Shown: positions 50,021 to 60,908 of the stretch, in pieces
Position numbering within the stretch: position 1 is the first letter of the stretch
How the letters are laid out: each line of letters begins with the position of its first letter
Assembly (NCBI GenBank): GCA_017528345.1
Contig: JAFXOX010000046.1
Span: 1 to 64,000, forward strand
Direction of reading: 5' to 3'
Length of the DNA stretch: 64,000 nt
Source of the DNA: Desulfovibrio sp.
Lineage (GTDB): Bacteria; Desulfobacterota; Desulfovibrionia; Desulfovibrionales; Desulfovibrionaceae
Made by a program: the position numbers and the translations under genes
Notes under the pieces: model-generated
Seen by the model: only the letters and a program-made list of their open reading frames with translations
Told to the model about the DNA's origin: nothing
The model's database searches: none

Positions 50021-51322
50021 ATGGCCACAGACAAAAGCGATGCTCTGGTCATAGGCCTCGCAGGCCTCGGAACGGTGGGTGGAGGACTTGTTACGCTCTT
50101 GCAATCCAACCGCGACATCATTGAACGGCGCTGCGGCAAACGCATTGTGCTCAAACGCGTGCTTGTGCACAATCTGCAGAAAAAACGCAAAGTGACTCTC
50201 AGCCCGGACATTGATATCACCGATGATCTCACCAAGCTTACCGATGATCCGGAAATTGATGCCATTGTGGAAGTCATTGGCGGCAAAACCACAGCGCAGA
50301 CCATCATTGACCGGGCCCTTGATCACGGCAAGCACATTGTCACAGCCAACAAAGCTCTTTTGGCCGAAAAGGGGCTGCCCCTCTTTGCCAAGGCCAAGGA
50401 GAAAAATCGCATTCTGCGCTACGAGGCAAGTGTGGCCGGCGCCATTCCCATTGTCCAGGCGCTCAAGGACAGTCTTGCCTCCAATCATATTCTCTCTCTG
50501 CTTGGCATCTTAAACGGTACGAGCAATTTTGTGCTCTCCCAGATGACCGCCAGAAATCTCGATTTTGCCACAGCCCTCAAGGAAGCCCAGGACAAAGGCT
50601 ATGCCGAAGCTGATCCTTCCTTAGACATTGATGGCTTTGATGCTGCCCATAAGCTTATTTTACTCATCCGACTGGCCTTTGGTGTCCACTACGATTATGC
50701 CAGTCTCCCCATTCAGGGCATCCGTGATCTGTCGGCCATGGATATCCGTCTGGCCAATGAACTTGGCTACCATATCAAGCTTATTGGCTCTGCCAAGGCG
50801 ACTGACCAGTCCGGGAAAATTGAGGCTGGCGTCTTTCCGGCTCTTGTCTCTCACTCCTTCCTGCTTGCCCGCGTTGAAGGCGCCTTCAATGCCATTCACA
50901 TCAGGGCCAATGCCGCAGGCTCACTCTTTTTCCACGGACGCGGCGCCGGCGATCTGCCCACAGCCAGTGCCGTCTTAGCGGACCTTCTGGCCGTTGCCCG
51001 CGAAGAGTATCCCAATAATACCGGCTTTGCCCTTGATCTTCCTTCAGCCACGATTTTCCCGGCCTCTGACAGCTGCTCATGCTATTATATGCGTCTTATG
51101 GTCGACGATGCTCCAGGCGTGCTGAGAGACATTGCAGGCTGTATGGCTGCACAAGGAATCAGCATGAGTCATGTCATGCAGCGCCAGCAGGAAGAGTCCG
51201 GCAAAGTTCCTCTTGTGCTCATGACCCATGAGACCACAGAACGCGCCATGCAAAAGGCGAAGCAGGAGATCCAGGAAAAACTTCATCCCACTGAAATGGT
51301 CTCCTTCAAAGTCCTTGCCTAA
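50021..51322 (+). CDS. hom: Homoserine dehydrogenase
   Basis: 433 residues from ATG 50021, with AAGGAGG upstream. The NAD-binding GLAGLGTVGGGLVTLL begins at 14. VVEVIGG-like IVEVIGGKTTAQ, VTANKALLAEKG, ASVAGAIPIVQAL, LLGILNGTSNFVLSQM, YAEADPSLDIDGFDAAHKL and GRGAGDLPTASAVLADL are the family motifs. A C-terminal ACT domain (YYMRLMVDDAPGVLRDIAGCMAAQGISMSHVMQ) suggests feedback control. It makes homoserine for threonine and methionine. Confidence 0.96.
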   Translation: MATDKSDALVIGLAGLGTVGGGLVTLLQSNRDIIERRCGKRIVLKRVLVHNLQKKRKVTLSPDIDITDDLTKLTDDPEIDAIVEVIGGKTTAQTIIDRALDHGKHIVTANKALLAEKGLPLFAKAKEKNRILRYEASVAGAIPIVQALKDSLASNHILSLLGILNGTSNFVLSQMTARNLDFATALKEAQDKGYAEADPSLDIDGFDAAHKLILLIRLAFGVHYDYASLPIQGIRDLSAMDIRLANELGYHIKLIGSAKATDQSGKIEAGVFPALVSHSFLLARVEGAFNAIHIRANAAGSLFFHGRGAGDLPTASAVLADLLAVAREEYPNNTGFALDLPSATIFPASDSCSCYYMRLMVDDAPGVLRDIAGCMAAQGISMSHVMQRQQEESGKVPLVLMTHETTERAMQKAKQEIQEKLHPTEMVSFKVLA

Positions 51323-52002
51323 TGTTCGGCACAACGTTTTGGCAGAAAGCGCGTGAGCGTGGTCTCAGCCTTGGCAATATCACAGCCTATCTCTCGTTGT
51401 GCTGCATGAGCAGATTTGGCGAGCTCACAGGCACCCTTGCCCTTACGCTGAAAGCACGACTTCTTGGTGTCTGTCTGGGCAACCATGTCAAAGCGCACGG
51501 GCCTGTTGGTCTTTTACGCTGGCCAGGCGGCCGCATTACTATTGGCCACAACGTACATTTCATCTCCTCCTGGCGCAGGGCAACAGCGGCGAGTCTTTCT
51601 GCGCCAGTTCGTCTGAGAGTTTTTGGACCGGGTGCGGTCATTGACATCGGAGACGGCTGCGAGCTCTCGGGGACATCCATCACAGCCCGCTCCAAGGCCA
51701 TACGCCTTGGTAAAAACGTCCTGCTTGGGCCCAATTGTGTCATTGTCGATAGTGATTTCCACGCGCCCTGGCCTTGCGAAGACCGGGCCAAGCAGCCAGG
51801 CTATGAGCGAGACCGGGAAGTCTGCATTGACGATTACGCCTGGATTGGCATGCACAGCCTGATCCTCAAAGGCGTCCACATCGGGCGCGGTGCCATTATT
51901 GGGGCTGGCAGTGTTGTCACCCGCGATATTCCAGCCATGACTGTTGCTTGTGGCAATCCCTGCCGTCCGGTCAAATCCTTGTCTGAGAGTCCACGTGCAT
52001 GA
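51322..52002 (+). CDS. Hexapeptide-repeat O-acetyltransferase
   Basis: 226 residues, beginning in the stop codon of hom (TAATG). The left-handed helix repeats are NHVKAHG, ITIGHNVHF, VIDIGDGCELSGTSITARS, IRLGKNVLLGPNCVIVDSD. The tail is the signature YAWIGMHSLILKGVHIGRGAIIGAGSVVTRDIP..CGNPCRPVKSL. It resembles maltose, galactoside and surface-sugar acetyltransferases. Substrate unknown. The homoserine acetyltransferase step is served by another fold, so the position after hom is not proof of that role. Confidence 0.9.
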   Translation: MFGTTFWQKARERGLSLGNITAYLSLCCMSRFGELTGTLALTLKARLLGVCLGNHVKAHGPVGLLRWPGGRITIGHNVHFISSWRRATAASLSAPVRLRVFGPGAVIDIGDGCELSGTSITARSKAIRLGKNVLLGPNCVIVDSDFHAPWPCEDRAKQPGYERDREVCIDDYAWIGMHSLILKGVHIGRGAIIGAGSVVTRDIPAMTVACGNPCRPVKSLSESPRA

Positions 52003-54950
52003 GCGTTGCTGACTATGTGAAAACGATTCTGCAATTGCCTGCCCTGAGACTGCAAATCACCGATCACCGTATTCTTCAGGCCCAAACAGCCCAATATGCC
52101 GACCCTCACAATCCCTGGCCCAGAGCTGTCCAAAAACTTCTCGACGAACGTGACATTCATCTCTATAGCCATCAGGCCCTTGCCACAGACCATATCCGTG
52201 CCGGGCACTCCATTGTCGTTAGCACCCCCACAGCCAGTGGCAAAAGCCTGATCTACACACTGCCTGTGCTTGAGCAGTGTCTTCTGGACCAGGATGCCCA
52301 CGCCCTTTTTCTCTTCCCCCTCAAAGCCCTTGCTCAGGACCAGCTCCAGTCCTTTAGGGAATTTTGCGCCCCCTGGCCCAAGGAGGTCCAGCCCTCTGCC
52401 GCGCTCTACGACGGTGACACACCGGACAATGAGCGCCGCAAAATCCGCCGTGATCCTCCCCGCGTGCTCATCTCCAATCCCGAGATGCTGCATCTTGGCA
52501 TCCTTCCCTGGCACAGCCAGTGGACCAGCTTCCTCGCAGGCCTGCGCACCATTGTGGTGGATGAAGCCCATACCTACCGCGGTGTCTTTGGCAGTCACAT
52601 GGCACAGGTCTTTCGCCGTTTGAACCGCATCGTGCGACGTTATGGTGTGGACCCGACCTATGTCCTTTGTACAGCAACCGTGGGCAATCCCTGTGAGCTT
52701 GCGCAGCTTCTTACAGGCGCTGCCAGGCCGCCTTTTGTCATCGACAAGTCAGGGGCCCCGCAGGGTGCTCGCCATTTCATCTTCATCGACCCGACGCTTT
52801 CCCCGTCAACTATTGCCATTGATCTTTTGCAGCTGGCCATGGCGCGAAATCTGCGCACCATTGTCTATTGTCAGTCCCGCAAAATGACGGAACTCATCAG
52901 TCTCTGGGCCTCGCATTCGGCCAGTGCCGAGCAGAAAGCCCATATTTCAGCCTACAGGGCTGGCTTTCTCCCCGAAGAGCGACGGGCCATTGAAGCCAAG
53001 ATGGCTTCCGGGCAATTGACCGGCATTGTCACCACAAGTGCCCTTGAACTTGGCATTGATATTGGCGGTCTCGATGTCTGCATTCTTGTTGGCTACCCGG
53101 GAACAGTCATGAGCACCCTGCAGCGAGGCGGACGTGTCGGCCGAGCGAGCCAGGAATCTGTCGTCATTCTCATTGCCGCAGAAAACGCTCTTGACCAATA
53201 TTTTATCCACAATCCCAACGACTTTTTCAATCGCCAACCGGAAAAAGCCGTCCTCAATCCCGACAACGAAATCATAGCAAGCCGCCACCTGGAATGCGCA
53301 GCCCAGGAACTTCCCATTAAACCCGACGAGGACTGGCTTGCCAGTCAAGGCCAGCAACGTATTCTCAAAGAGCTCATAGCCCAGGGGCGTCTTCTCCCTT
53401 CTGAAGACGGTTCAGCCTATCTGAGCCCGCGTAAAAATCCTCAGCGTGACATTTCTCTGCGCAGCGGTGGTCAAACCTGTCTCATTGAAGACCAGAACGG
53501 GCGGCTGATCGGCTCCCTGGATACCTTCAGAGCCTGGCGTGAGGCCCATCCAGGTGCCGTCTATCTCCACCATGGGCACACCTACCTTGTACAAAGTCTT
53601 GATGTCGAGCGCGGACGCGTTCTCGTGCACGAGGAAAAGGTCCCATGGTTTACCCGAGTCCGTGCCCAGAAAAGTACAAGCATTCTTCAAGAAGAGGATC
53701 GACAGAGTCTTGGGCGCTGTCTCGTCTGCCGCGGGCGTCTGCGTATCACAGATCAGGTCTCAGGCTATGAGCGGCGCTCCAATGCCGGCAACCGCCTGCT
53801 TGACTTCACAAGTCTTGATGTCCCGCCACAGATTTTTGAGACGGAAGGTCTCTGGTATGTCATCCCTGAAAGCATCCGCCTGTCCATGGAAGAGGAATTT
53901 CTCCATTTCATGGGCTCCATTCACGCTTGTGAACACGCCATCATCGGTCTTTTGCCGCTGCAGGTGATGGCTGACCGCAATGATTTTGGCGGCATTTCAA
54001 CGCCTTTGCACCCACAGGTAGGGCTCTCCTGCATTTTTATCTATGACGGGGTGCCAGGCGGAGCCGGACTGACACGAGAAGCCTTTGGCAGTGCCCGCAA
54101 GGTCCTTGAAGATACCTTACAGGTCATTGCTAGGTGTCCGTGCTTTGACGGCTGTCCCTCCTGCGTGCACTCCCCCAAATGCGGTTCAGGCAATCGCCCC
54201 ATCAGCAAAAAAGGCGCCATTATTCTCTTACAGGAACTGCTGAACTCTGGTCATGAAGGCGACGATCTGGCAAACACTCTGCAGATTTCGCCTGCGCCAT
54301 CTTCCCCCGAGCTTCCAGCCCAAGCTCCATCATTGCCGCATCCCAAGCCCCTGGAGCCCACAAAAATCCTAGAGGTCACAATACCTTCCCACTACATGGT
54401 CTTTGATGTCGAAACCAGACGCTCAGCCAAGGATGTGGGAGGCTGGAAATATCCGTATAAAATGGGGGTCAGCGTCTGCGTTGCCTATGACAGCCTTGAA
54501 GATCGCTTCCTGCAATTTCAGCAGGAGGAGCTTGCTGAACTCTTCGAGCGTTTTACCAAAGCCGACCTTGTCATCGGCTTCAATAGCCTGCGTTTTGATT
54601 ACCAGGTGCTTCAGCCCTTCTGTTCCTACGACCTTATGGACCTGCCAAGCCTTGATCTGCTCAAACAAGTCTATGATAGCTTAAAATATCGCATATCCCT
54701 TGACTCCCTTGCCCGTTCCACCCTTGGCGCGCAAAAAAGCGCTGACGGTCTTTTGGCGCTTGCCTGGTGGAAGGAAGGAAAAGTGAAGGAAATTGCGAAA
54801 TATTGTGAGCAGGACGTTCGACTCACCCGCGATCTCTATCTCTATGGTCTCCAGCACGGCCATCTTTTCTTTCATGCCAAATCCGGCCAGAAGGTGCGCG
54901 TGAATGTAGACTTTTCCGTTCCCAAAAAGAAGGTTCAGACCCATGAATGA
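51999..54950 (+). CDS. MrfA-MrfB fusion: DEAH helicase with DUF1998 and DEDDy exonuclease domain
   Basis: 983 residues, overlapping the upstream gene by 4 nt. Residues 50-430 form a superfamily 2 helicase: [15 protein letters not shown] near 78, VVDEAHTY near 188, [14 protein letters not shown] and [10 protein letters not shown]. Residues about 430-745 are the MrfA-type C-terminal (DUF1998) region with the four-cysteine [17 protein letters not shown] near 709. A Pro-rich linker (about 760-790) leads to residues 795-960, an RNase-H-like exonuclease: FDVETRR (D..E), [12 protein letters not shown] (D), [14 protein letters not shown] (Y-x3-D). In Bacillus, mrfA and mrfB are separate genes acting in a UvrABC-independent repair of mitomycin lesions. 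Here they are one polypeptide. Confidence 0.85.
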   Translation: MSVADYVKTILQLPALRLQITDHRILQAQTAQYADPHNPWPRAVQKLLDERDIHLYSHQALATDHIRAGHSIVVSTPTASGKSLIYTLPVLEQCLLDQDAHALFLFPLKALAQDQLQSFREFCAPWPKEVQPSAALYDGDTPDNERRKIRRDPPRVLISNPEMLHLGILPWHSQWTSFLAGLRTIVVDEAHTYRGVFGSHMAQVFRRLNRIVRRYGVDPTYVLCTATVGNPCELAQLLTGAARPPFVIDKSGAPQGARHFIFIDPTLSPSTIAIDLLQLAMARNLRTIVYCQSRKMTELISLWASHSASAEQKAHISAYRAGFLPEERRAIEAKMASGQLTGIVTTSALELGIDIGGLDVCILVGYPGTVMSTLQRGGRVGRASQESVVILIAAENALDQYFIHNPNDFFNRQPEKAVLNPDNEIIASRHLECAAQELPIKPDEDWLASQGQQRILKELIAQGRLLPSEDGSAYLSPRKNPQRDISLRSGGQTCLIEDQNGRLIGSLDTFRAWREAHPGAVYLHHGHTYLVQSLDVERGRVLVHEEKVPWFTRVRAQKSTSILQEEDRQSLGRCLVCRGRLRITDQVSGYERRSNAGNRLLDFTSLDVPPQIFETEGLWYVIPESIRLSMEEEFLHFMGSIHACEHAIIGLLPLQVMADRNDFGGISTPLHPQVGLSCIFIYDGVPGGAGLTREAFGSARKVLEDTLQVIARCPCFDGCPSCVHSPKCGSGNRPISKKGAIILLQELLNSGHEGDDLANTLQISPAPSSPELPAQAPSLPHPKPLEPTKILEVTIPSHYMVFDVETRRSAKDVGGWKYPYKMGVSVCVAYDSLEDRFLQFQQEELAELFERFTKADLVIGFNSLRFDYQVLQPFCSYDLMDLPSLDLLKQVYDSLKYRISLDSLARSTLGAQKSADGLLALAWWKEGKVKEIAKYCEQDVRLTRDLYLYGLQHGHLFFHAKSGQKVRVNVDFSVPKKKVQTHE

Positions 54951-56016
54951 TGTTTTTACCAAGCACATTATGTTTGACAAAGAACACTGGGCACTTTGCC
55001 TGCTGGATCAGCGCAAGCTCCCCGAATTGGAGGAGTACCTCACTGTGACGAGCGTTGAAGAGGCGATCTACGCCATTCAGCAGATGGTTGTACGTGGGGC
55101 ACCGGCCATTGGTGTAAGTGCAGGTTTTGCTGCCGTACTTGCTGCACGCCAGGCCTGTCAGCAAACACAATCAGACGCCGACAGGCGAGAGAGCTTGCAC
55201 AGTCTGCTTGAACGTCTTGCCTGCGCCCGCCCTACAGCTGTCAATCTCACCTGGGCTGTGCAACGCATGAAAACGCTCCTTGCCGCCAACCCAAACACAA
55301 GCGCTTGCCACATTCCCGAGCTCTTTCTTGAGGAAGCCCTGCGCATGCAAGCGGAAGATGTACGGATCTGCCAAAGCATTGGTCACCATGGCGGAGCCCT
55401 GCTCCACGACGGAGACTGTGTGCTCACCCACTGCAATGCCGGAGGTCTTGCCACAGCTGGCTACGGGACTGCCCTTGGCGTCATCCGGGGCGCCATCGAC
55501 CAGGGCAAAAAGATCTCTGTCATCGCCGATGAAACGCGCCCTCTGCTCCAGGGAGCGCGCTTAACCTGCTGGGAGCTTGCGCGCGATGCCATCCCAGTGA
55601 CGCTTGCCTGTGACAATGCCTGTGCCAGCCTTATGCAAAAAGGCCTCGTCCAGGCTGTGGTTGTGGGTGCTGACCGTATTGCCGCCAATGGCGATACCGC
55701 CAATAAAATTGGTACCTTTGGCTGCGCTCTTCTTGCTCAGCACTTTGCGATTCCCTTTTATGTCGCAGCCCCCCTTTCAACAATTGATCTCACGCTCACA
55801 AATGGTTCCCAGATACCCATTGAAGAGCGTCCGGCAGAGGAAGTGACACGCATTTTTGGCAAGGCTGCGGCACCTGCTGGTATTGCTGCCTACAATTACG
55901 CCTTTGATGTGACAAGCGCCTCCCTCATCACAGCCATTATCACTGAAGTCGGCGTACTGCGCCCGCCCTTCACCTCATCCATTGCCTGGGCCCATACGGT
56001 TTCAGCAAAGGTCTAA
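54943..56016 (+). CDS. mtnA: S-methyl-5-thioribose-1-phosphate isomerase
   Basis: 357 residues, overlapping the helicase stop by 8 nt. Family motifs: [57 protein letters not shown] (the Cys of the active site), [41 protein letters not shown] (the catalytic Asp) and [29 protein letters not shown]. It is an enzyme of the methionine salvage pathway, and the next salvage steps are not nearby. Confidence 0.95.
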   Translation: MNDVFTKHIMFDKEHWALCLLDQRKLPELEEYLTVTSVEEAIYAIQQMVVRGAPAIGVSAGFAAVLAARQACQQTQSDADRRESLHSLLERLACARPTAVNLTWAVQRMKTLLAANPNTSACHIPELFLEEALRMQAEDVRICQSIGHHGGALLHDGDCVLTHCNAGGLATAGYGTALGVIRGAIDQGKKISVIADETRPLLQGARLTCWELARDAIPVTLACDNACASLMQKGLVQAVVVGADRIAANGDTANKIGTFGCALLAQHFAIPFYVAAPLSTIDLTLTNGSQIPIEERPAEEVTRIFGKAAAPAGIAAYNYAFDVTSASLITAIITEVGVLRPPFTSSIAWAHTVSAKV

Positions 56017-56037
56017 GCCCTATACGCAGGATCTTCC

Positions 56038-57870
56038 ATGCACACACATCTTTTTCTGACCTGTCAAAGCGCCCAGGGAAGTGGGCTCACTGTCCACTGG
56101 GATGCTTGGGATGTGCCTCACACACACATTTCACTTCCGGCCCTCGTCAATGCGCAACTTCTTGACATCCGCAGGGAACACGCGGCCTGGGCCTATGATC
56201 TTGGCAAAACTCGCATTGCTGGCAAGCAGGTCGCCGAACACTTCACCATCCACGAAACCCTATCCATGTGGTGGTGCTCACTGCTCTATGAACGTCATCC
56301 CAAGATGACGCCCTGTCTCTATACGCTGTTTCGCCTGCGTGCGTTGGAAAAACTTATGGAGCAGGAAAACATCACAGCGTGTGAGACAGATATTCAAGAT
56401 CAAGATCTGCTTGAGGTCTTAGCAAGCTTCTGCGCCAAATCTGGCATAGGCTTTACCGGGCCAAGCAAACACCTCCCCGCACACAAGAAGGACTCGCTTA
56501 AGAAGCGACTCTATACGGCGCTACCCGGTCCTTTGCGGGCACTGCTGCGCCTAGGGCACTGGCTTCTGACTGTCAAGCGACTTTTTCCCCGCGCAAAGCT
56601 TGCTCAACAGGCAGATTGTGCCAGCGTTGTCACCTATTTTCCCAATATTGATCTCGAGCAGGCCAAATCCGGCCGTTTTGTCTCCCATTACTGGGAAAAT
56701 TTTCACAAGCTCCTGGCCCAGAACAAGGTGCCTGTGCGCTGGCTCTTCATTCGCTTTCCTTCGCCGCAGCTTGACCTGAAAGCCTGCCTGCGACTCACGA
56801 AGACGTTTGCCGACAAAGGTTGTGACGGCGTATCCTTTCATTATCTCGAGGAGTTCTTATCAGGTACAGATATTCTCAAAGCCTTATGGAGCTATGTCCG
56901 CCTGGCAACAACAAGTCTGCGCTTTGAAAAAAGCGTACTTGCCCATGCGCATTTTTCCGCATCCCACATGAATTTTGCCAAACTCATACACGCGGACTAT
57001 GTGGAATCCTTTAGAGGCTGGCGTTGTCTTGAACGCTGCCTCATGGCTCAGGCCTTTGCCCATTATGTGGAGGAAGCCGGTCCCATGCGCTGGACCATCT
57101 TTCCTCTTGAAAACTGCCCCTGGGAACGCATGCTCAGCTATGAGATCGCTCGCAGAAACTATGGACCGGTTTACGGTGTACAGCATTCAACCATCAGGCC
57201 TACGGATCTGCGCTATTTTGATGATCCCCGCATTTTTGCAGACACATCTGTTCCAAGCCCGACGCTCCTCTGCCCCAATGGGAAAAGTGCCGAGGAGCAA
57301 TGGCAGGAAAGCGGTGTGCCTTCTCAGCGTCTGAAGCTTGTTGAAGCCCTGCGCTATGGCTACCTGGAAGAGGCAAGACACATGGAGCTTCCTCAATCTC
57401 CCCAAAAAACACTGCTGGTACTCACAAGTTTTTTTGCTGATGAAACCGAGGCCCATCTCAAACTTTTTGCCGAAGCTTACGCCGCAGGTTTTTTTGCCGG
57501 ACTCAACTGCCTCATTAAGCCTCATCCCTATCTTGATCCAAAGCCTTTTTTACCGGCTGAGATCGTCGCCCAAATTCACATTGGCACAGAGCCACTCAAA
57601 CACTACTGGCAGAAGAATATTCTTGTCTGGGCCTCCAACTCAACTACTGCGGCTCTTGAAGCGGCCATCCTGGGTCTGCCCGTAGCCTGCATGCGTCCAA
57701 GTCATGACTTTGATCTTTCCCCCATTCAGAATATTCCCCATCTCGTGCGCACAGCTTCCCTTGAGGACGTCCGCACCATGCTTCGAGATACAGCTCCTCT
57801 CACGATTCCCAAGGACTATCTGCTCCTTGACCCGAAACTGCCGAGACTTGCCAGCCTGCTTTTTCCCTGA
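56038..57870 (+). CDS. Surface carbohydrate biosynthesis-like protein (resembles TIGR04326)
   Basis: 610 residues without a signal peptide or membrane helix. The N-terminal half reads FLTCQSAQGSGLTVHWDAWDVPHTHIS..EHFTIHETLSMWWCSLLYERHPKM. The C-terminal part has FPLENCPWERMLSYEIARRNYGPVYGVQHSTIRPTDLRYF (parts), LVLTSFF and LIKPHPYLDPKPF..VWASNSTTAALEAAILGLPVACMRPSHDFDLSPI. The latter resembles the polysaccharide-transferase region that binds CMP- or nucleotide-sugars. The likely role is assembly of an acidic surface sugar. It ends at a strong terminator and is the last gene of the aspC operon. Confidence 0.55.
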   Translation: MHTHLFLTCQSAQGSGLTVHWDAWDVPHTHISLPALVNAQLLDIRREHAAWAYDLGKTRIAGKQVAEHFTIHETLSMWWCSLLYERHPKMTPCLYTLFRLRALEKLMEQENITACETDIQDQDLLEVLASFCAKSGIGFTGPSKHLPAHKKDSLKKRLYTALPGPLRALLRLGHWLLTVKRLFPRAKLAQQADCASVVTYFPNIDLEQAKSGRFVSHYWENFHKLLAQNKVPVRWLFIRFPSPQLDLKACLRLTKTFADKGCDGVSFHYLEEFLSGTDILKALWSYVRLATTSLRFEKSVLAHAHFSASHMNFAKLIHADYVESFRGWRCLERCLMAQAFAHYVEEAGPMRWTIFPLENCPWERMLSYEIARRNYGPVYGVQHSTIRPTDLRYFDDPRIFADTSVPSPTLLCPNGKSAEEQWQESGVPSQRLKLVEALRYGYLEEARHMELPQSPQKTLLVLTSFFADETEAHLKLFAEAYAAGFFAGLNCLIKPHPYLDPKPFLPAEIVAQIHIGTEPLKHYWQKNILVWASNSTTAALEAAILGLPVACMRPSHDFDLSPIQNIPHLVRTASLEDVRTMLRDTAPLTIPKDYLLLDPKLPRLASLLFP

Positions 57871-57890
57871 GTGGCAAAAAAAAAACGCCA

Positions 57891-57928
57891 AAAAAAAAGA
57901 CCCCTGAATATTCGGGGGTCTTTTTTTT
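57891..57928 (+). terminator. Bidirectional terminator
   Basis: A run of A, GACCCC, loop, GGGGTC, then eight to nine T. It separates the convergent surface-carbohydrate gene and rpsA. Confidence 0.92.
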
Positions 57929-57944
57929 TGAACACCTAACGCGC

Positions 57945-59669
57945 TTAGTCAGCGGAGGAATTTTCACTGTCTTCCTGAGCAGCCTTGAGGAGATCGCCCA
58001 GATTCTGTCCGCTCTCCTGAGGTCCAGCATGGAATTCCTTAGGCTTACGGCGTTCTTCGTCTTCACGGATCTGCTTGATGGAAAGACCGAGACGACGTTC
58101 TTCGGCGCTGACATGAATGACCTTGGCTTCAATTTCCTGACCTTCTTTATAGGTCTCCTGAGGCACCGGTTTGCCCTTTTTGCCGCCACTCAGTTCAGAA
58201 ATGTGCACAAGCCCTTCAATCCCGTCTTCGACTTCCACAAAGAGACCGAAATCGGTGATATTGGTAATCACACCCTTGACGGTTGTGCCTTCGGGATAGG
58301 TCTCAGGCACATGCGCCCAGGGGTCATCAGCCAGCTGCTTGATACCAAGGGTGAATTTTTCGCTGTTCTGATCAACGGTCAGAACTTTGGCCTGCACCGT
58401 ATCGCCTACCTTGTAGAGCTCATTGGGATGACGAATCTTGCGGGTCCAAGAAATATCTGAAACGTGGATCAAGCCGTCAATGCCGTCTTCAATACCAATA
58501 AACATCCCAAATTCGGTGATGTTCTTGATATCGCCCTCAAGAATGGTGCCTTCAGGATATTTTTCAGCCACCAGTTCCCAAGGATTGGGACGAACTTGCT
58601 TCATGCCGAGGCTGATGCGCTTTTTCTCGCCATCCACACCCAGAATGACCACTTCTACTTCATCACCCACGTGAACCATCTGAGAGGGATGACGGAGCTT
58701 GCGCGTCCAGCTCATCTCAGAGATGTGCACCAAGCCTTCCACGCCGGGCTCAAGTTCCACAAAGGCGCCGTAGTCGACAAGATTGGTGACCTTGCCCTGA
58801 CATTTCATGCCTTCAGGATAGCGTTCCGTGATGTCCTTCCAGGGATCGGGCACAAGCTGCTTCAGACCAAGAGAAACTTTATTGTTTTCCCGATCAAAGG
58901 AAAGCACCTTGAGGGTCAGCTCCTGCCCCATGGTGATCATCTCGCGAGGATGACGAATGCGCTTCCAGCTCATATCGGTGATGTGCAGAAGACCGTCCAG
59001 GCCACCAAGATCCACAAACACACCGTATTCGGTAATATTCTTGGCCTTGCCTGTAACAAGCTGCCCTTCCTGAAGGGTTGACAGAAGCTCCTTGCGCTTG
59101 CTGTCACGCTCCTCTTCAAGAAGCACACGGCGCGAAACAATGACATTGCTGCGTCTGCGGTTGATCTTCAACACGCGGAATTCAAACTCCTGATTGACCA
59201 GGGCATCCATGTCCGGCACGGGTCTCAGGTCCACATGGGAGCCGGGAAGAAAAGCTTCCACGCCGCCGATGTTGACGGTATAGCCGCCCTTGATGCGGTG
59301 CATGATCCGACCTTTGATAACGCGCTCGTTCTCCTGAACTTCCTCGAGCTGATCAAAGACCTGCATGCGCTTGGCCCGCTCAAACGACAAGGTAATGGTG
59401 CCGTCATTTTCATTCTTGCGTACCACATAAACGTCGATCTTATCGCCGACCTTGACGTTCAGATTGCCATCAGCGTCACGAAATTCAGCAGCGGGAATTT
59501 GTCCCTCTGATTTGAAGTTCACATCCACCAAAACGGTGTCGTCGTCCACGCGGACTACTTCGCCCTTGGTAATCGACCCCTCTTCGAGGTCCCCGAATTC
59601 GGCGGTCATATAGTTTTCAAGGGCTGCTTCAAAATTAAGCTCTTCTTGTCCGCTATCCTTTTCTGCCAT
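57945..59669 (-). CDS. rpsA: 30S ribosomal protein S1
   Basis: 574 residues, with GGAGGAAAGGCT before the ATG. Six S1 (OB-fold) domains can be counted: from GSITKGEVVRVDDDTVLVDV, RVIKGRIMHRIKGGYTVNIGGVEAFLPGS, GQLVTGKAKNITEYGVFVDLGGLDGLLH, KCQGKVTNLVDYGAFVELEPGVEGLVH, TILEGDIKNITEFGMFIGIEDGIDGLIH and TTVKGVITNITDFGLFVEVEDGIEGLVH. The length fits Deltaproteobacteria. It binds mRNA on the small subunit. Confidence 0.97.
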   Translation of the reverse strand: MAEKDSGQEELNFEAALENYMTAEFGDLEEGSITKGEVVRVDDDTVLVDVNFKSEGQIPAAEFRDADGNLNVKVGDKIDVYVVRKNENDGTITLSFERAKRMQVFDQLEEVQENERVIKGRIMHRIKGGYTVNIGGVEAFLPGSHVDLRPVPDMDALVNQEFEFRVLKINRRRSNVIVSRRVLLEEERDSKRKELLSTLQEGQLVTGKAKNITEYGVFVDLGGLDGLLHITDMSWKRIRHPREMITMGQELTLKVLSFDRENNKVSLGLKQLVPDPWKDITERYPEGMKCQGKVTNLVDYGAFVELEPGVEGLVHISEMSWTRKLRHPSQMVHVGDEVEVVILGVDGEKKRISLGMKQVRPNPWELVAEKYPEGTILEGDIKNITEFGMFIGIEDGIDGLIHVSDISWTRKIRHPNELYKVGDTVQAKVLTVDQNSEKFTLGIKQLADDPWAHVPETYPEGTTVKGVITNITDFGLFVEVEDGIEGLVHISELSGGKKGKPVPQETYKEGQEIEAKVIHVSAEERRLGLSIKQIREDEERRKPKEFHAGPQESGQNLGDLLKAAQEDSENSSAD

Positions 59670-59840
59670 AGCCTTTCCTCCAAAAAAATCTTCCCGTTAC
59701 ACGGGTAGCGGCAACATACCAGAAAGAAACAGTAACGACAAGCAAAAAAGCATCTTCTACTCGACCTTTCGTGAATTCCCGGTTGCGCTCGGCACCCAAA
59801 AAAACGCGATTTGCGTCGTATAGGTCAGACAAGCAGACGA
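59670..59840. other. rpsA leader region
   Basis: Contains the rpsA ribosome site on the minus strand. No clear promoter or gene was recognised. Continues into an IS remnant. Confidence 0.4.
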
Positions 59841-59955
59841 GACACTCTCCTCTCCCTCAAGGCCAACACGAGTTCTGCTGACACGGTATTGCTAGTGGGC
59901 TCCACAGGCGGGTTTCTGCGTTATTGCACACGTTTGAGCCCGAGCCTCTTGAAAA
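59841..59955 (-). mobile_element. TnpB/IS605 3'-end remnant
   Basis: On the minus strand the codons EARAQTCAITQKPACGAH end in TAG, matching the end EVRARASAFLQEPICGTR of the copy at 60964. A decayed right-end palindrome (AGGGAGAGGAGAG.. region) follows. Bases at 59875-59950 align along most of their length with 60945-61017. Only the tail of the element is left. Confidence 0.6.
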
Positions 59956-60034
59956 GCATTGCATTTTTGTGGTGTATGTGTATTCAACTGTCTTTGCCCT
60001 GAATTCGTCAAAAAATATCTCGCGGATTCTGGGG

Positions 60035-60391
60035 CTATTTTTCGACGTCTTTACTGGCTGAAAAATTCGCCATCATAACATCAACGGCGTGCTTGACCAG
60101 ATCAAAGAGCGCGGCCCGTCCCACAGGAGGAAGCTTTGACATACATTCTGTGATCAACAGGTCGTGATTATGCTGTTTTTCAGCTTCTGTCAGAAACAGC
60201 CTGCTTATGGGACACTTAAAAACCGTGGCAAAGTCTTCAAGCCGGCTCATCTTGGGTGCCATTTTGCCCTTTTCTATGCGGGACAAGGCATCCTGCGTTA
60301 TGCCAAGTTCATGGGCAAGTTCTCGCTGATTCATGCCCAATTTTTTTCGCTCTTCAGCGATATTCCTGCCCAGTACACTAAGAATCGTCAT
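60035..60391 (-). CDS. XRE-family transcriptional regulator
   Basis: Start at ATG 60391 (MTILSVLGRNIAEERKKLG), with GGAGAA upstream. 118 residues. The HTH is NIAEERKKLGMNQRELAHELGITQDALSRIEKGKMAPKMSRLEDFATVF. The C-terminal half is helical and may dimerise. It sits between two TnpB remnants, so it may have come with a mobile segment. No target is evident. Confidence 0.85.
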   Translation of the reverse strand: MTILSVLGRNIAEERKKLGMNQRELAHELGITQDALSRIEKGKMAPKMSRLEDFATVFKCPISRLFLTEAEKQHNHDLLITECMSKLPPVGRAALFDLVKHAVDVMMANFSASKDVEK

Positions 60392-60908
60392 GCGTTTTCT
60401 CCGTTTGTCTACTTGTCCGCCCAAACAAGCCTCTGCCTTTGATTCTCCCACGATACGCAAACATCGGGGGTTCCAGAGAAAATTATTTTCTTATCGCCCG
60501 AGGTATTCTCTGAGGGCCTGCCAAAACTCGATTCACGGGTGCAAAGTGCTTCCGCTTACTTTTCTTCTTGACGGCTTTGAAGATGGATTGAAGCCTTGCC
60601 TTTTCCTTGTTTCAATGCCAGCTGATGGATGTAAGAGTAGGCCCGTCGAGAATGAACAGGGTCCTGACACTTGATACGCATGCCGCAAGTCAGAACACAA
60701 CGCTTCGTGGTTTAGCGGCGCCACATAGATGTAGCCTTGTTTTTGGCGTAAAAACGTGATTGCGGCCGAACACCGTCAAACAAAAGCAGAACACACAAAA
60801 AAAAAGAAGGGGCCTACGAGTTCTTGGCAGTGGAGTAAAGGGACTCTTTCTGAACGCACAAACTCCGTATGCTCTGAAGCAAAGAGCGTTTCTGTGCAAG
60901 CCATACCT
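60392..60908. other. Gene-free interval between XRE gene and IS remnant
   Basis: About 500 bases. Possible transposase-like fragments are present but none is supported by a frame with a ribosome site. I see no RNA gene. Confidence 0.35.
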
